The position numbers were made by a program, and so were the translations under genes. Positions 1 to 8,494 of a DNA stretch of 64,000 bases are shown here, one piece after another. The notes under the pieces were generated by a model. The model was given only the letters and a program-made list of their open reading frames with translations. It had not been told where the DNA came from and did no database searches. Each line of letters opens with the position of its first letter. Position 1 is the stretch's first letter. Origin of the DNA: Paenibacillus timonensis (GTDB taxonomy: Bacteria; Bacillota; Bacilli; Paenibacillales; Paenibacillaceae); assembly GCF_022427145.1 (NCBI RefSeq), contig NZ_JAKSXN010000006.1:61285-125284 (forward strand), given 5' to 3'.

Positions 1-3000
1 GGAGCGACACGGCGAAGTAGTCGAACTCGACCTCATCGAACAGATGTTTCTCGGCATAGTCGACCAGTTTGTTGAACCGGCGTTTCGCTTCTTTCTCCAC
101 GCCCAGCTTCCGCCAAGCCAGCCCTTGGTAGAAAATCATCTCCGGCGGCTGATCGTTATAGTACATCGCGCCGGCCGGCTCCTCGAGCCCTTGCGAGGCG
201 GCCTGCCAATAGGGCGTCGCCAGTTCAAGCCGGCCTTGCCCTTCATAAGCGCAGCCCAGGTAATACAGGATGTCGTTCTCCTGTGCCCCGGTGAGCTTGC
301 CTTCCCCGAGATTTTCCGGATAGACGAGCGCCCGCTCAAGCAGCTCGATCGCCCGTTCGCCGTTTCCGGCCTCCAGCGCTTGCTTCCCAAGCTCGACGAG
401 GGCAAACCGATATTGCCCGGTCACTTTGCCTTCGCCGCCCTCCCAAGGATGGAATTTCCGGGCTTCCAGCGCCCGCAAGGCTTCTTCGTGGCGGTTCAGC
501 GTATTCTGCAGCGTGACGTATTCCAGATACAAATCGTCTCGCTTGCCCACCAGAGCGAGATGACGCTCCAGCGCCGCAAGCCGCTCCGCCGCCGGACGGC
601 CCAGCTTCTTATAGAGCTGGTCCAATTCATAAAACACGCGGGCGTCGTCCGTGTTCAAGGCGAACGCCGTTTCCAAAGCTTCCCGCGCCGCGTCCGCATC
701 GTCGCGCTTATTGAAATAAGCCAGCGCCAGATTGCGGTGCACGGTCGGGAACCCGGCGTCCGCCTTCCGGGAGGTCTCCCAGTGGGCGATCGCTTCGTCC
801 GGGCGTTTCTTGTCGTACATCCAGTTGCCGAGGTAGTAATGCGCTTTGGCATCGCCCGGGTTTGCCTCGATCGCGCTTTGCAGCACGAGCAGATCCGTCA
901 GGCTGTTCGGGAAGCAGTAATCCGCCGGCGCGGCGGCGCCTGCTTGCCGGTGGCGCGCGGCCAATTCGCCGCGTCCGGCCCGTTCAAGCGCATAGGCCAA
1001 GGTGTAATGCAGCATCGGGTAAGCCGGCGTTTCCGCGTCCGGCGCGATCCGCTGCAACACCTGCACGGCCTCGTCGTAAAGGCCGAAGCCGAGGTAATCC
1101 GCGGCCAGCTGCAAGGCGTTATGCGCGTCGTCGCGCATCAACCGCCGGAGCTCGGCCAAGGCTGCAGCGCCCGAGGCCGCATCGCCCAAGGCCAGCAGCG
1201 CGGCCCAGCGCTCATTCGCGGCGCCGAAGTCGGCCGGGTCGAGCGCCAACGTCTCGTCGGCATAGCCGAGCGCTTCCGCCGGCCGCCCGAGCTTCCGCAG
1301 CAGCGCCGCTTTCAGATGCCGCGCCTTATAGTTGCGGCTATTGCGGATCAGCGAGCGGGTGACCAGCTCAAGCGCTTCCGCGTAGCTGCCGCGGCCGCAT
1401 GCGATCGCCGCCAGCGAGAAGTAGCCGCTGTCCTGCCAGGCGGCGGACCAGACGGATTTGTAGAAGGCGGCGAACGCCTCTTCGTTCCGCCCTTGCAGCT
1501 GCAGCGCCAGCCCGAGCTGGTACAGCGCCTCGCTGTCGTATGGGTTAGGGTTGCGCCAGGTCAACGACTTCACCGCCGTGCGGAAATGCGCCTCGGCCTC
1601 GGCGAACCGGCCCCGGCGCAGCATCAGCGTGCCGTAGGCCACGTTGATGCGGATGTCTCCGGCGTCCCGCTTCAAGCCTTCCAGATAATACGCTTCCGGC
1701 TCGAACGTGGCATGACGGTACTGCTCCAGGTGAAGGCCGGCCAGATACAGCTGCTCGTTCGTTTTCAGCTCTTGCGGCCGGGGCAGCGGCTTGGCGGCTT
1801 CCGGCACCTGCTCGATCGACGGCTTGGCCGTGCGATACGAAATCAGCAGCCGTCCTTCGCTGTCGCGCACCGTCACAAGCAAGTCATGCGGCTGGTCGCC
1901 TTCGTCCAGCGCGACAACCGATTTGTACGTCGAGGCCGGCGACAGCCGCACCGTATCGGATACGTAGACCCGGCGTGCGCCCTTCAGCTCCACGACTGCC
2001 CCTTCATAATCGGAGGTTGCATAAGCCAACACCGTTGCCGTACGCGCTGTCTCGTCGACCTCGAGGTTGACGGCCGCTTCGATCGAAGCGTTTTTCACGA
2101 CGCCGATGTCTTTATACGGCATGAAATACTGCTTAAACGTCTTTTCCTCGTAGGGCTGCAGCCAGGTGAAATCCGGCTGATTGTCGGTATACACCCCGGT
2201 CATCAGCTCAATGTACGGGCCGTCTTCGTCCGTCAGGTTGCGGTCCCAAGCCTGGCCGAATTCGCCGTTCCCCCAAGTCCACTGCTTCTTCCCCGGGGAG
2301 ATGTGGTGGTTGGCCACATGCAGCAGGCCGGCTTGCACGCCGTGGTCATACCCGCCGACGAAGTTGAAGTCGGACTTGTATGCCATGTAGGACGTGGGCA
2401 CCGGGATGTTTTTGTACCGGGAAATATCAACGCCCTCCGAATAATCCATCTTGTAATACGTGCCGGTGGCGATCGGAAAACGCGAGACGTCCCGTTTGCC
2501 GTGGTCGAACACGGCGGTAACGTCCGGCGGAAACACGGACTGCGTGTGGTCATTGACCGCCACGGCCGGGTTGGCCCACCACAGGAAGGTCTGCGGCTCC
2601 GGCGTCCGGTTGTACAGCTGCGCGGAGATTTCCAGATACGCCTTGCCAGGATACAGCGTAAATCCGGCCGTCATTTTCGTACCGTACATGCGGTCGATCT
2701 CGCTGACCCAGACGGTGGCGCTGCCGTCTTCGCCTTGCTCCAGCCGGTATTCGACCGGGCCATAAGTGTTCGGCCGGTGATGCTGCGGCCAGTTGAACTC
2801 GATGCCGCCGGAAATCCACGGCCCGGCCAGGCCGACCAGCGCCGGTTTGATGACCTGGTTATAGTAAACGAAGTCGTAGTTGTTCGTCTTATCGAGCGCA
2901 CGGTAGATCCGCCCGCCCAGCTCCGGCATGATTTCGATCCGAACGTACTCATTCTCCAAAATCGCCAGCCGGTAGCTGACCTCCTGCTTCTCGTCGTGAA

Positions 3001-3175
3001 TCTTATCGATTACCGGATGGGGGTAAACCCGTCCGGAGCTGCCTTGATACACGCGTTTCTCCAAAAACATCGGGTTCTTGTCAGGCTCCCCAACCCCGTA
3101 CGTCGGAATGAGCTTATCCTCTTCCCAGACCCTTACCGCGGTCGTTTGGGCGGCGCCTCGATGCCGATCGTTCAT
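1..3175 (-). CDS. DUF5107 / tetratricopeptide-repeat protein (3' end outside window)
   Basis: The reading frame is open on the minus strand from an ATG at 3175 to the window edge, about 1058 codons without a stop, so the C-terminus is missing. GGGGAGG lies 7 nt before the ATG. The N-terminal 350 residues carry the DUF5107 pattern (MPELGGRIYRALDK, then GPWISGGIEFNWPQHH), an aldose-epimerase/galactosidase-like fold by family knowledge. From about residue 400 the protein is helical TPR repeats, for example AHYYLGNWMYDKKRPDEAI. No signal peptide is visible, so it is probably cytoplasmic. The family is common beside sugar-utilisation genes, but its biochemical role is not settled. It is divergent from an AraC regulator, which may control it. 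The long plus-strand frame over it is antisense. I am confident of the family, not of the function. Confidence 0.9.
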   Translation of the reverse strand, partial: MNDRHRGAAQTTAVRVWEEDKLIPTYGVGEPDKNPMFLEKRVYQGSSGRVYPHPVIDKIHDEKQEVSYRLAILENEYVRIEIMPELGGRIYRALDKTNNYDFVYYNQVIKPALVGLAGPWISGGIEFNWPQHHRPNTYGPVEYRLEQGEDGSATVWVSEIDRMYGTKMTAGFTLYPGKAYLEISAQLYNRTPEPQTFLWWANPAVAVNDHTQSVFPPDVTAVFDHGKRDVSRFPIATGTYYKMDYSEGVDISRYKNIPVPTSYMAYKSDFNFVGGYDHGVQAGLLHVANHHISPGKKQWTWGNGEFGQAWDRNLTDEDGPYIELMTGVYTDNQPDFTWLQPYEEKTFKQYFMPYKDIGVVKNASIEAAVNLEVDETARTATVLAYATSDYEGAVVELKGARRVYVSDTVRLSPASTYKSVVALDEGDQPHDLLVTVRDSEGRLLISYRTAKPSIEQVPEAAKPLPRPQELKTNEQLYLAGLHLEQYRHATFEPEAYYLEGLKRDAGDIRINVAYGTLMLRRGRFAEAEAHFRTAVKSLTWRNPNPYDSEALYQLGLALQLQGRNEEAFAAFYKSVWSAAWQDSGYFSLAAIACGRGSYAEALELVTRSLIRNSRNYKARHLKAALLRKLGRPAEALGYADETLALDPADFGAANERWAALLALGDAASGAAALAELRRLMRDDAHNALQLAADYLGFGLYDEAVQVLQRIAPDAETPAYPMLHYTLAYALERAGRGELAARHRQAGAAAPADYCFPNSLTDLLVLQSAIEANPGDAKAHYYLGNWMYDKKRPDEAIAHWETSRKADAGFPTVHRNLALAYFNKRDDADAAREALETAFALNTDDARVFYELDQLYKKLGRPAAERLAALERHLALVGKRDDLYLEYVTLQNTLNRHEEALRALEARKFHPWEGGEGKVTGQYRFALVELGKQALEAGNGERAIELLERALVYPENLGEGKLTGAQENDILYYLGCAYEGQGRLELATPYWQAASQGLEEPAGAMYYNDQPPEMIFYQGLAWRKLGVEKEAKRRFNKLVDYAEKHLFDEVEFDYFAVSL

Positions 3176-3196
3176 ATTGAAATCCTCCCCTTCGTT

Positions 3197-3215
3197 GGTT
3201 GTAACGGTTGTAACC
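3197..3215. promoter_or_regulatory. Tandem 9-bp direct repeat, candidate operator
   Basis: On the minus strand the 9-mer GTTACAACC occurs twice head to tail. It lies between the divergent DUF5107 and araC genes, just downstream of a possible promoter for the DUF5107 gene (TTGGAA, 17-nt spacer, TACATT, reading leftwards). AraC-family proteins often bind direct repeats, so this is a candidate site for the neighbouring regulator. Binding is inferred only. Confidence 0.4.
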
Positions 3216-3297
3216 TCAATGTACCCCGGACCCGGAGGAATTCCAATTGACGAAATACGGGAGATGATGGACTATATTCTTATGAGGAGGGGATTCC

Positions 3298-4209
3298 GTG
3301 GATAACCAAATTCGCAAACCTGACGGTTTTGATGCGCAGAAGCTGTTCGTTCAACCGGATTATATGCTGAAAGAACTGAACAACTCCGCGCTGACCCGTC
3401 CGCTGTTCGTCAGCGATATCGGCTTTTTCCCGCAAGCGCGGCACCATTTTCGGGAGCGCCCCGAAGGGGCGGACGCTCATATTTTCATCTATTGCGTGGA
3501 GGGCGAGGGATGGGTGGAATGGAGTGAAGAACCGAGCAGCACGGAAAGGAGCTATCCGTTGACGGAGCGTCAGCTGGCGGTCGTCCCGGCAGGTACGCCG
3601 CATCGGTACGGGGCGTCGGCCGACAAGCCCTGGAGCATTTACTGGTTTCATCTTCAGGGCGAGGATACCGCGGAGCTGATTCGCACCTACGGCTTGGATC
3701 AGGGTGGCCCCGTCCGGCTGCCGCTCAGCGTGCATGCCCAACTGCTGGAGCAGTTTGAACAGTGCTACCGCCTGCTTTACGACAAGCACTATTCCCTCCC
3801 CGCGCAAATCCATGTTGCCCAGACGATGCGCCACCTGCTCAGCAGCATCGGGCTCAGCGCCGAGCGTTCGGCGCAGGCCCGCAAACGCGAGCGCTATTTC
3901 GACGAGGCGGTCCGCTACATGACCGAACGGCTGGCGGAGAGCGTCACGCTCCCCGAACTGGCGAAGCAGGTCGGGCTGTCGAAGCAGCATCTCGTGTACC
4001 TGTTCAACCGCGAGGCGGGTCTCCCGCCGATCGAGTATTTTTTGCGGCTGAAAATGCAGCGGGCCGGACAGCTTCTCGACCTCACCGGCTTAAGCGTCAA
4101 AGAGATCGCCGGTGCGGTCGGCCTGTCCGACCCGTATTATTTTTCGCGGCTATTCAAGAAAATCATGGGGTACTCTCCGACCGAATATCGCGGCATTCCC
4201 AAGGGGTAA
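3298..4209 (+). CDS. AraC family transcriptional regulator with cupin sensor domain
   Basis: This 303-residue protein starts at GTG, preceded by GAGGAGGGG. Residues about 25-150 form a cupin-like ligand-binding domain (IYCVEGEGWVEW, VVPAGTPHRYGA). Residues about 200-300 hold the two helix-turn-helix motifs of AraC/XylS (LPELAKQVGLSKQHLVYLF and IAGAVGLSDPYYFSRLFKK, ending in the typical SPTEYR). It is cytoplasmic and usually senses a small sugar. It is divergent from the DUF5107/TPR gene and may control it through the direct repeat at 3197-3215. The ligand is unknown. Confidence 0.93.
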   Translation: MDNQIRKPDGFDAQKLFVQPDYMLKELNNSALTRPLFVSDIGFFPQARHHFRERPEGADAHIFIYCVEGEGWVEWSEEPSSTERSYPLTERQLAVVPAGTPHRYGASADKPWSIYWFHLQGEDTAELIRTYGLDQGGPVRLPLSVHAQLLEQFEQCYRLLYDKHYSLPAQIHVAQTMRHLLSSIGLSAERSAQARKRERYFDEAVRYMTERLAESVTLPELAKQVGLSKQHLVYLFNREAGLPPIEYFLRLKMQRAGQLLDLTGLSVKEIAGAVGLSDPYYFSRLFKKIMGYSPTEYRGIPKG

Positions 4210-4244
4210 GCCCCGGACGGCCCCGAGTCTCCAAGGCCTGGGCG

Positions 4245-4613
4245 TTATCCGCCGATGCGCATCAGGACCGCCTCGCGGGCCGCTTTCGTCAAACCGCCAA
4301 GCACCAGGTCGTAGGAATGATCGATCATGGCCCGCAAGTCGTCCATCGGCAGGCTGCCGTCCGCCGTGATCGTATTCCAATGCTTCTTGTTCAGGTGGTA
4401 CCCCGGCTTCACGCAGGCGTGCTGTTCCCGGAGATTGGCGGCGATCACGGGATCGCATTTCAAGGAGATGCTCGCCGCCCTATCATCGGACGTGACGGGC
4501 AGCAAGGCGAACATTTTCCCCCCGACCTTCATGACCGTCGTTTCCGGGCCAAAAGGATACTCCTGGACGGCCCCTTTTTTGGACAAACAATACGCAACCA
4601 GCTTTTGATACAC
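4245..4613 (-). CDS. MmcQ/YjbR family protein
   Basis: This 122-residue protein has a GTG start with GGAGG 7 nt upstream. It matches the compact YjbR/CyaY-like fold: N-terminal YCLSKKGAVQEYPFG, then VMKVGGKMFALLP, SLKCDP and a C-terminal HWNTITADGSLP segment. The family is annotated as DNA-binding from structure, but no firm cellular role is known. It converges with the AraC gene and lies 125 bp downstream of the DsbA-like gene, so it could be the last gene of that transcript or stand alone. Confidence 0.88.
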   Translation of the reverse strand: MYQKLVAYCLSKKGAVQEYPFGPETTVMKVGGKMFALLPVTSDDRAASISLKCDPVIAANLREQHACVKPGYHLNKKHWNTITADGSLPMDDLRAMIDHSYDLVLGGLTKAAREAVLMRIGG

Positions 4614-4738
4614 GACCCTTCCTCCTCACTCGCACAGGTTCTGGTGTTACTATATCATGCCGGCCAGGCAAGGAAAAGCATCGTCATGAGCTCGGAAACC
4701 CGTTATGTTCCAGAGAGCTTCCCTTTGGGTTTTACGGA

Positions 4739-5494
4739 TCATGGCAGCTGCGCATCGATCGCCGCGGCCAGCTCCTCATAGGTAGAGCCGCTCAGCAGCT
4801 TGCCGTTGACCATGAATTGCGGCGTGCCGTTAACGCCGTAATTGCCGGCGGTCTTGAAATCCTCCTTGACCGGGAGCAGATAGGCATGCTCCGTGAGGTC
4901 TTTTTGAAACCGTTCGAAATCGATGCCCTGAATGTTGTCCTTGACGAAATCAAGCAAGAACGCCGGCGTCGCCCAGATTTGCGTTTCGTCGCCTTGGTGC
5001 TCGTACAGCTTGCGCTTGAACTCCCAGAACTTCTCGTTCGACTGCGCATAGATCGCTTCGCCCGCCCCGGCGGCCATAATCGAATCCCGGTCGATGAAGG
5101 CAAAGTTCATGAAATACAGCTCCGCTTTGCCGGTATCGAGATACTCCCGCTGGAAGCGTTCCATATAGGTCTCCTCCCACTTCTGGCAGGCGGGGCATTT
5201 GAAATCGGCGAATTCGATGACTTTGACGGGGGCATCGCGGCTGCCGAGATGCGGCTGCTTCTCGTATTTCAACCCTTCGGCATCGTAATCGCCGCGGATC
5301 TCCGTATAATTGGGCAGTCCGTTCAAGCCGGAAGCTGCGGAATCGCCGTTCTTCCAAAGCAGGATCACGGCGGCCAATACGACGATCCCGGCGGCGATGA
5401 GAGTAATCACGAATTGGGCCGATCCCGACTGTGCTTTTCCGGTTGCCTTATTGCCGGAGGGCCTCTTTGCTTTGCTGTTTTTCTTATTGGGCAT
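4739..5494 (-). CDS. Membrane-anchored DsbA/BdbD-like thiol-disulfide oxidoreductase
   Basis: I chose the ATG at 5494, giving about 251 residues, because AAGGAG lies 12 nt upstream; an in-frame ATG at 5533 would add 13 residues. A Lys/Arg-rich head is followed by one membrane segment (FVITLIAAGIVVLAAVILLW) and an extracytoplasmic thioredoxin-fold domain. The active-site motif is CPAC (FKCPACQKWEE) and the cis-proline loop is NGTPQFMVNG, as in BdbD/DsbA. It probably oxidises thiols of exported proteins. The start overlaps the end of the GH38 gene by 11 nt, so the two are likely translationally coupled although no functional link is obvious. A BdbC partner is not in the window. Confidence 0.9.
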   Translation of the reverse strand: MPNKKNSKAKRPSGNKATGKAQSGSAQFVITLIAAGIVVLAAVILLWKNGDSAASGLNGLPNYTEIRGDYDAEGLKYEKQPHLGSRDAPVKVIEFADFKCPACQKWEETYMERFQREYLDTGKAELYFMNFAFIDRDSIMAAGAGEAIYAQSNEKFWEFKRKLYEHQGDETQIWATPAFLLDFVKDNIQGIDFERFQKDLTEHAYLLPVKEDFKTAGNYGVNGTPQFMVNGKLLSGSTYEELAAAIDAQLP

Positions 5495-8003
5495 GATGGG
5501 GATTCGCTCCTTCCCTTGAAGCCGGGTTCTCATTTAAATCGACAGGCTGGAGGGTCCTCGCCTTCGGATCGATTCGATACGTGGCGATTTCGAAGCCGTT
5601 CAGGCGAATCTCCTCACGAAGGCCTAGCGCCGGTATCGCGATCGCCGTCCTCCTCGCTTGACCCGTGGGTTCAAACAACCGAAGGATATAGCCGTTCCCG
5701 TCTTCCGCTTGCTTGAAGGCGCTCAACTGGACTGCCTCATCCTCCAGCTCCAACAGCTTCCCGGACAAGTCCCCCTCCCCGGACGGGAAAAACGACAACG
5801 CGTACGGCCGCTCGTTGTGCAGGGCAGCTTCGCGGTCAATGCGAGCGGCCCGGTTCTGGGCTTCGCCCGCGTTAAGCCAGAAGGTGAACCGATGCTCCCC
5901 TTGGTCGATCCGCGGCGAGAAACGGTCCTGGGCCAGGATCGGCCGATCCCCGATCGGGTGGGCGCAATAGCCCGGGCTGCGCAACAACGACAGCCGCAGT
6001 TCGCCGTCCAGATAGTCGCAGCCGTAGATCCCGTCGTTGATGCAGGTCAACATCCGTCGACCCTCCGGCGTCTCCCCAAGGACAGCCACCCATTTCTGGG
6101 CAACGGCCTCTGTGCCGTCCTCCGGCAGGTCGCTGATGCCAAAGGCCGTCTGGCCGCGGAATTGCCCGCGATTGCCAAACACGGTTGGTACGGCCAGCTT
6201 CAGCATCGTGTCCTTCTCGTTCCAATAGACGCGCAATCCGATTTCGACCTCCGTCCCCCGCTTCGGCAGCTTGTAAGTTTGAACGAGAAAAGAATCCCGG
6301 TACCGAAATACCGCCTCGACTACCGTTCGCACTGCGCCATCCTCAATGACGCGAACGGAAGGCAGCGTCGTCCGGGTGCCGGAAAAGGCGCTTCCCTCCG
6401 CCGGATCCATCAGCTCGAAGCGGCCGGCGACCTCGCGGAACGCATGGGTATCCATGCGCCACGGGTCCTCGTTATCCCGGACGGCGAGCGCCGCGAACGC
6501 CCCCGGCCGAAGCAGGGATTCGCCGCCGCGAACCCGGTATTCGTCGATCAGTCCGGTGCGGGAGTTAATCGTGACCTCCAGCTCCTCGCCCCGAAACCGG
6601 CAGGCCCCGTTCTCCTCCCGCAACGCCGGAACCGGCTTGTTGTCCAGCATTTCGATCCGGCAATCGAAACGGTTCATCGACGACGGGGCCAATTCCGCCG
6701 CAAACACGACCCGCTTGCGCCAATCGAGGTTCAGGTTGCTTTCTTCCTTCTCCGCCTGGCAAGGGATGGGCACGCCGTCCCGGCAAACGACGGGGTTCGA
6801 GAACCCTTCGCCCCAGTTCTGGTCCTCCAGCATGAATTCGCATTCGAAGGTCCCCTTGACCGGGAAGGGATGCGGATTATACACCAGCACCGGATACTCG
6901 CGGGGCCGCGCCTTCGGCTGACCGGCGGACAGGGCAAAGAAGGCCCGCGTTTTCAGGCGGGATACGGTTTCCAGTCCGTGGCTGAGCAAATGCAGCGAGG
7001 CTTCCTCGGCCGGCTGGATCGACGTCCCCGGCAATATATCGTGGAACTGCGCCGTCATCAGGTCCCGCAAGGCGGCGCGTAGCTCCTCCGCCGGATAGGG
7101 GAGGGCGTGTTGCAGCGCGGCGGCGGACAGCATTTTTTCCGTCACATACAGCTCGTTCTCGAGCCTCCGGTGACGCTGTTTGATGCGAATCATCGAGGTA
7201 TAGCAGCCGACGAAGCGGGGATTCAGGTCTCCGGCGTAGGTCGGCAGCACCTTGGCTTTCGGCAACTCGCGGAAATATGCCTCCGGCGTGGAATGGACCA
7301 AATCGAATTCGCCGGGCCGCCGCATCATTTCCCCAATCCGGTCCAGGTCGAGACGGGACGGGCCGCCGCCATGATTGCCGACGCCCCACAGGATCAGGCC
7401 GATGGGCTCGTCGCCGTGACGGTTTAGCCACTCGCCGATTTTTTCATGAGCCTTCCCCAGCGCCGAATTATAGCTGCCTTCGATCTTGTGGGCCATCAAC
7501 CGGCTGCCGTTATACCCTTCCCAGATAAAATCCCGCGCCAGCAGCGCCGGGAACTCGTCCGGACGCATGAAAATATAAGAATCGTAGCCCGCCTGCTGCA
7601 GGATTTGGACGAGCCCCCGCGTATGGCCAAACGAATCGAAATTGATCGCGGTCATTGGCTTCACGCCGAATTTTTCGCGGAAATACTCCCGTCCGAGCAG
7701 AATCTGCCGCGCGAACGACTCGCCCGACGGCATGTTGCAATCCGGCTGCAGGTACCATCCGCCCATGATGTGCCATTTGCCTTGTTGGACCAACGTTTGA
7801 ATGCGGGCGAATAATGCCGGTTCATACTCCTCGATCCATTGGTACAAAATCGCTTCATTGTGGTTGAAGATATAGCCTTCATATTCTTCGCAAAAATCCG
7901 CGGCCGCCCGGAACGTGGAAATCGCCGCGGCGGCTCCTTCGTCCCACTCCCATTGCCACACCGGATCCAGATGCGCATTGCTAAGCAAATGCAGTTTTTT
8001 CAC
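5484..8003 (-). CDS. Alpha-mannosidase, glycoside hydrolase family 38
   Basis: This 839-residue protein has a GTG start with AGGGGG 6 nt upstream. The N-terminal domain carries the GH38 zinc ligands (AHLDPVWQWEW, His11 and Asp13) and the nucleophile motif NFDSFGHTRG (Asp123). It is followed by the helical middle domain (TAQFHDILPGTSI, zinc-ligand His) and the all-beta C-terminal half. No signal peptide is seen, so it is cytoplasmic. By family it removes alpha-linked mannose or acts on 2-O-mannosylglycerate-type substrates, as E. coli MngB does; specificity cannot be read from sequence. A cre-like site sits about 50 bp upstream. The DsbA-like gene overlaps its end by 11 nt. It is separated from the GH95 operon by a 490-bp repeat region, so it is probably transcribed separately. 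Confidence 0.93.
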   Translation of the reverse strand: MKKLHLLSNAHLDPVWQWEWDEGAAAAISTFRAAADFCEEYEGYIFNHNEAILYQWIEEYEPALFARIQTLVQQGKWHIMGGWYLQPDCNMPSGESFARQILLGREYFREKFGVKPMTAINFDSFGHTRGLVQILQQAGYDSYIFMRPDEFPALLARDFIWEGYNGSRLMAHKIEGSYNSALGKAHEKIGEWLNRHGDEPIGLILWGVGNHGGGPSRLDLDRIGEMMRRPGEFDLVHSTPEAYFRELPKAKVLPTYAGDLNPRFVGCYTSMIRIKQRHRRLENELYVTEKMLSAAALQHALPYPAEELRAALRDLMTAQFHDILPGTSIQPAEEASLHLLSHGLETVSRLKTRAFFALSAGQPKARPREYPVLVYNPHPFPVKGTFECEFMLEDQNWGEGFSNPVVCRDGVPIPCQAEKEESNLNLDWRKRVVFAAELAPSSMNRFDCRIEMLDNKPVPALREENGACRFRGEELEVTINSRTGLIDEYRVRGGESLLRPGAFAALAVRDNEDPWRMDTHAFREVAGRFELMDPAEGSAFSGTRTTLPSVRVIEDGAVRTVVEAVFRYRDSFLVQTYKLPKRGTEVEIGLRVYWNEKDTMLKLAVPTVFGNRGQFRGQTAFGISDLPEDGTEAVAQKWVAVLGETPEGRRMLTCINDGIYGCDYLDGELRLSLLRSPGYCAHPIGDRPILAQDRFSPRIDQGEHRFTFWLNAGEAQNRAARIDREAALHNERPYALSFFPSGEGDLSGKLLELEDEAVQLSAFKQAEDGNGYILRLFEPTGQARRTAIAIPALGLREEIRLNGFEIATYRIDPKARTLQPVDLNENPASREGANPHHAQ

Positions 8004-8050
8004 GTGTCTCCCCCTTGTCTTGCTTGCCGTGTTGAAGGTGATCGCCGTCC

Positions 8051-8066
8051 GTGACAGCGCTTTCTA
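8051..8066. promoter_or_regulatory. Candidate CcpA cre site upstream of the GH38 gene
   Basis: GTGACAGCGCTTTCTA matches the cre consensus WTGNNARCGNWWWCAW at 14 of 16 positions and contains the AGCGCTTTC core. It lies about 48 bp before the GH38 start. It sits just downstream of a possible promoter reading leftwards (TTTACG, 17-nt spacer, TAACAT), a roadblock-type position. The identification is by consensus only. Confidence 0.45.
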
Positions 8067-8101
8067 GGCATGATGTTACCTCGTGCCCGGGGGAGCGTAA
8101 A

Positions 8102-8132
8102 GGTACCTTTGCGTTGCGCAGCGTACATTTCC
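8102..8132 (+). repeat. Dispersed 31-bp repeat, copy 1
   Basis: This sequence matches 22969-22999 at 24 of 31 positions, sharing GGTAC, TG.GT.GCG and the run AGCGTACATTT. Both copies are in gene-free gaps in the same orientation and near palindromic repeats. It is probably a dispersed non-coding element. Confidence 0.6.
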
Positions 8133-8277
8133 TCAACTTGACGGAGTACTTATATCCGGGCGGGGGGCCCAGCCTCCTCGATCGGGTCCCAGTCAGGAGT
8201 TTAACGGTCCGGTCCGGCATAATTCAGATCATCCTCGAAACCAGAGCAGGAAGAGACTCTTAGGTCCGTCGGAGAAA

Positions 8278-8463
8278 TTACTGCAAGAGTGCAGCAATTT
8301 TTCCAAATTATCGGGTTCTCCCGAATAATAATTGCAAGAATACAGTTACTCCTAAAGATAAGATCCGATTGTCTCGAAATTGCCCAGGAATAACTGTATC
8401 TGTGCAACTATTTAATCGATTGGGCCGAGGTACACGGAAACAACTGCATTTACGCAGTGATTT
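8278..8463. repeat. Array of four imperfect TGCA-type palindromes in the 490-bp gap 8004-8494
   Basis: The gap between GH38 and GH95 has no convincing gene. It contains four short palindromes starting near 8278, 8325, 8388 and 8439, each with arms of the type TAACTGCA/TGCAGTTA around a 4-nt loop. The best is ACTGCATTTACGCAGT in the last unit. Spacers of about 25-35 bp share a C-G-rich patch followed by CCGA. The same kind of array, better preserved, is at 52264-52452. No transposase or cas gene accompanies it. Confidence 0.75.
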
Positions 8464-8494
8464 GATTCCTTCGTGATTCTTTCTTCCATTTAAT

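Noticed and set aside
44..3250. A 1068-codon open frame on the plus strand
   Set aside because: It is antisense to the DUF5107/TPR gene, has no recognisable domain or ribosome site, and reflects GC-rich codon bias.
7981..8220. Minus-strand 79-codon frame upstream of the GH38 gene
   Set aside because: It overlaps the GH38 start and its promoter/cre region and includes the dispersed repeat; no domain.
8278..8463. CRISPR array
   Set aside because: Units differ in sequence, are palindromes rather than identical direct repeats, spacers share motifs, and no cas gene is present. The same holds for 52264-52452.
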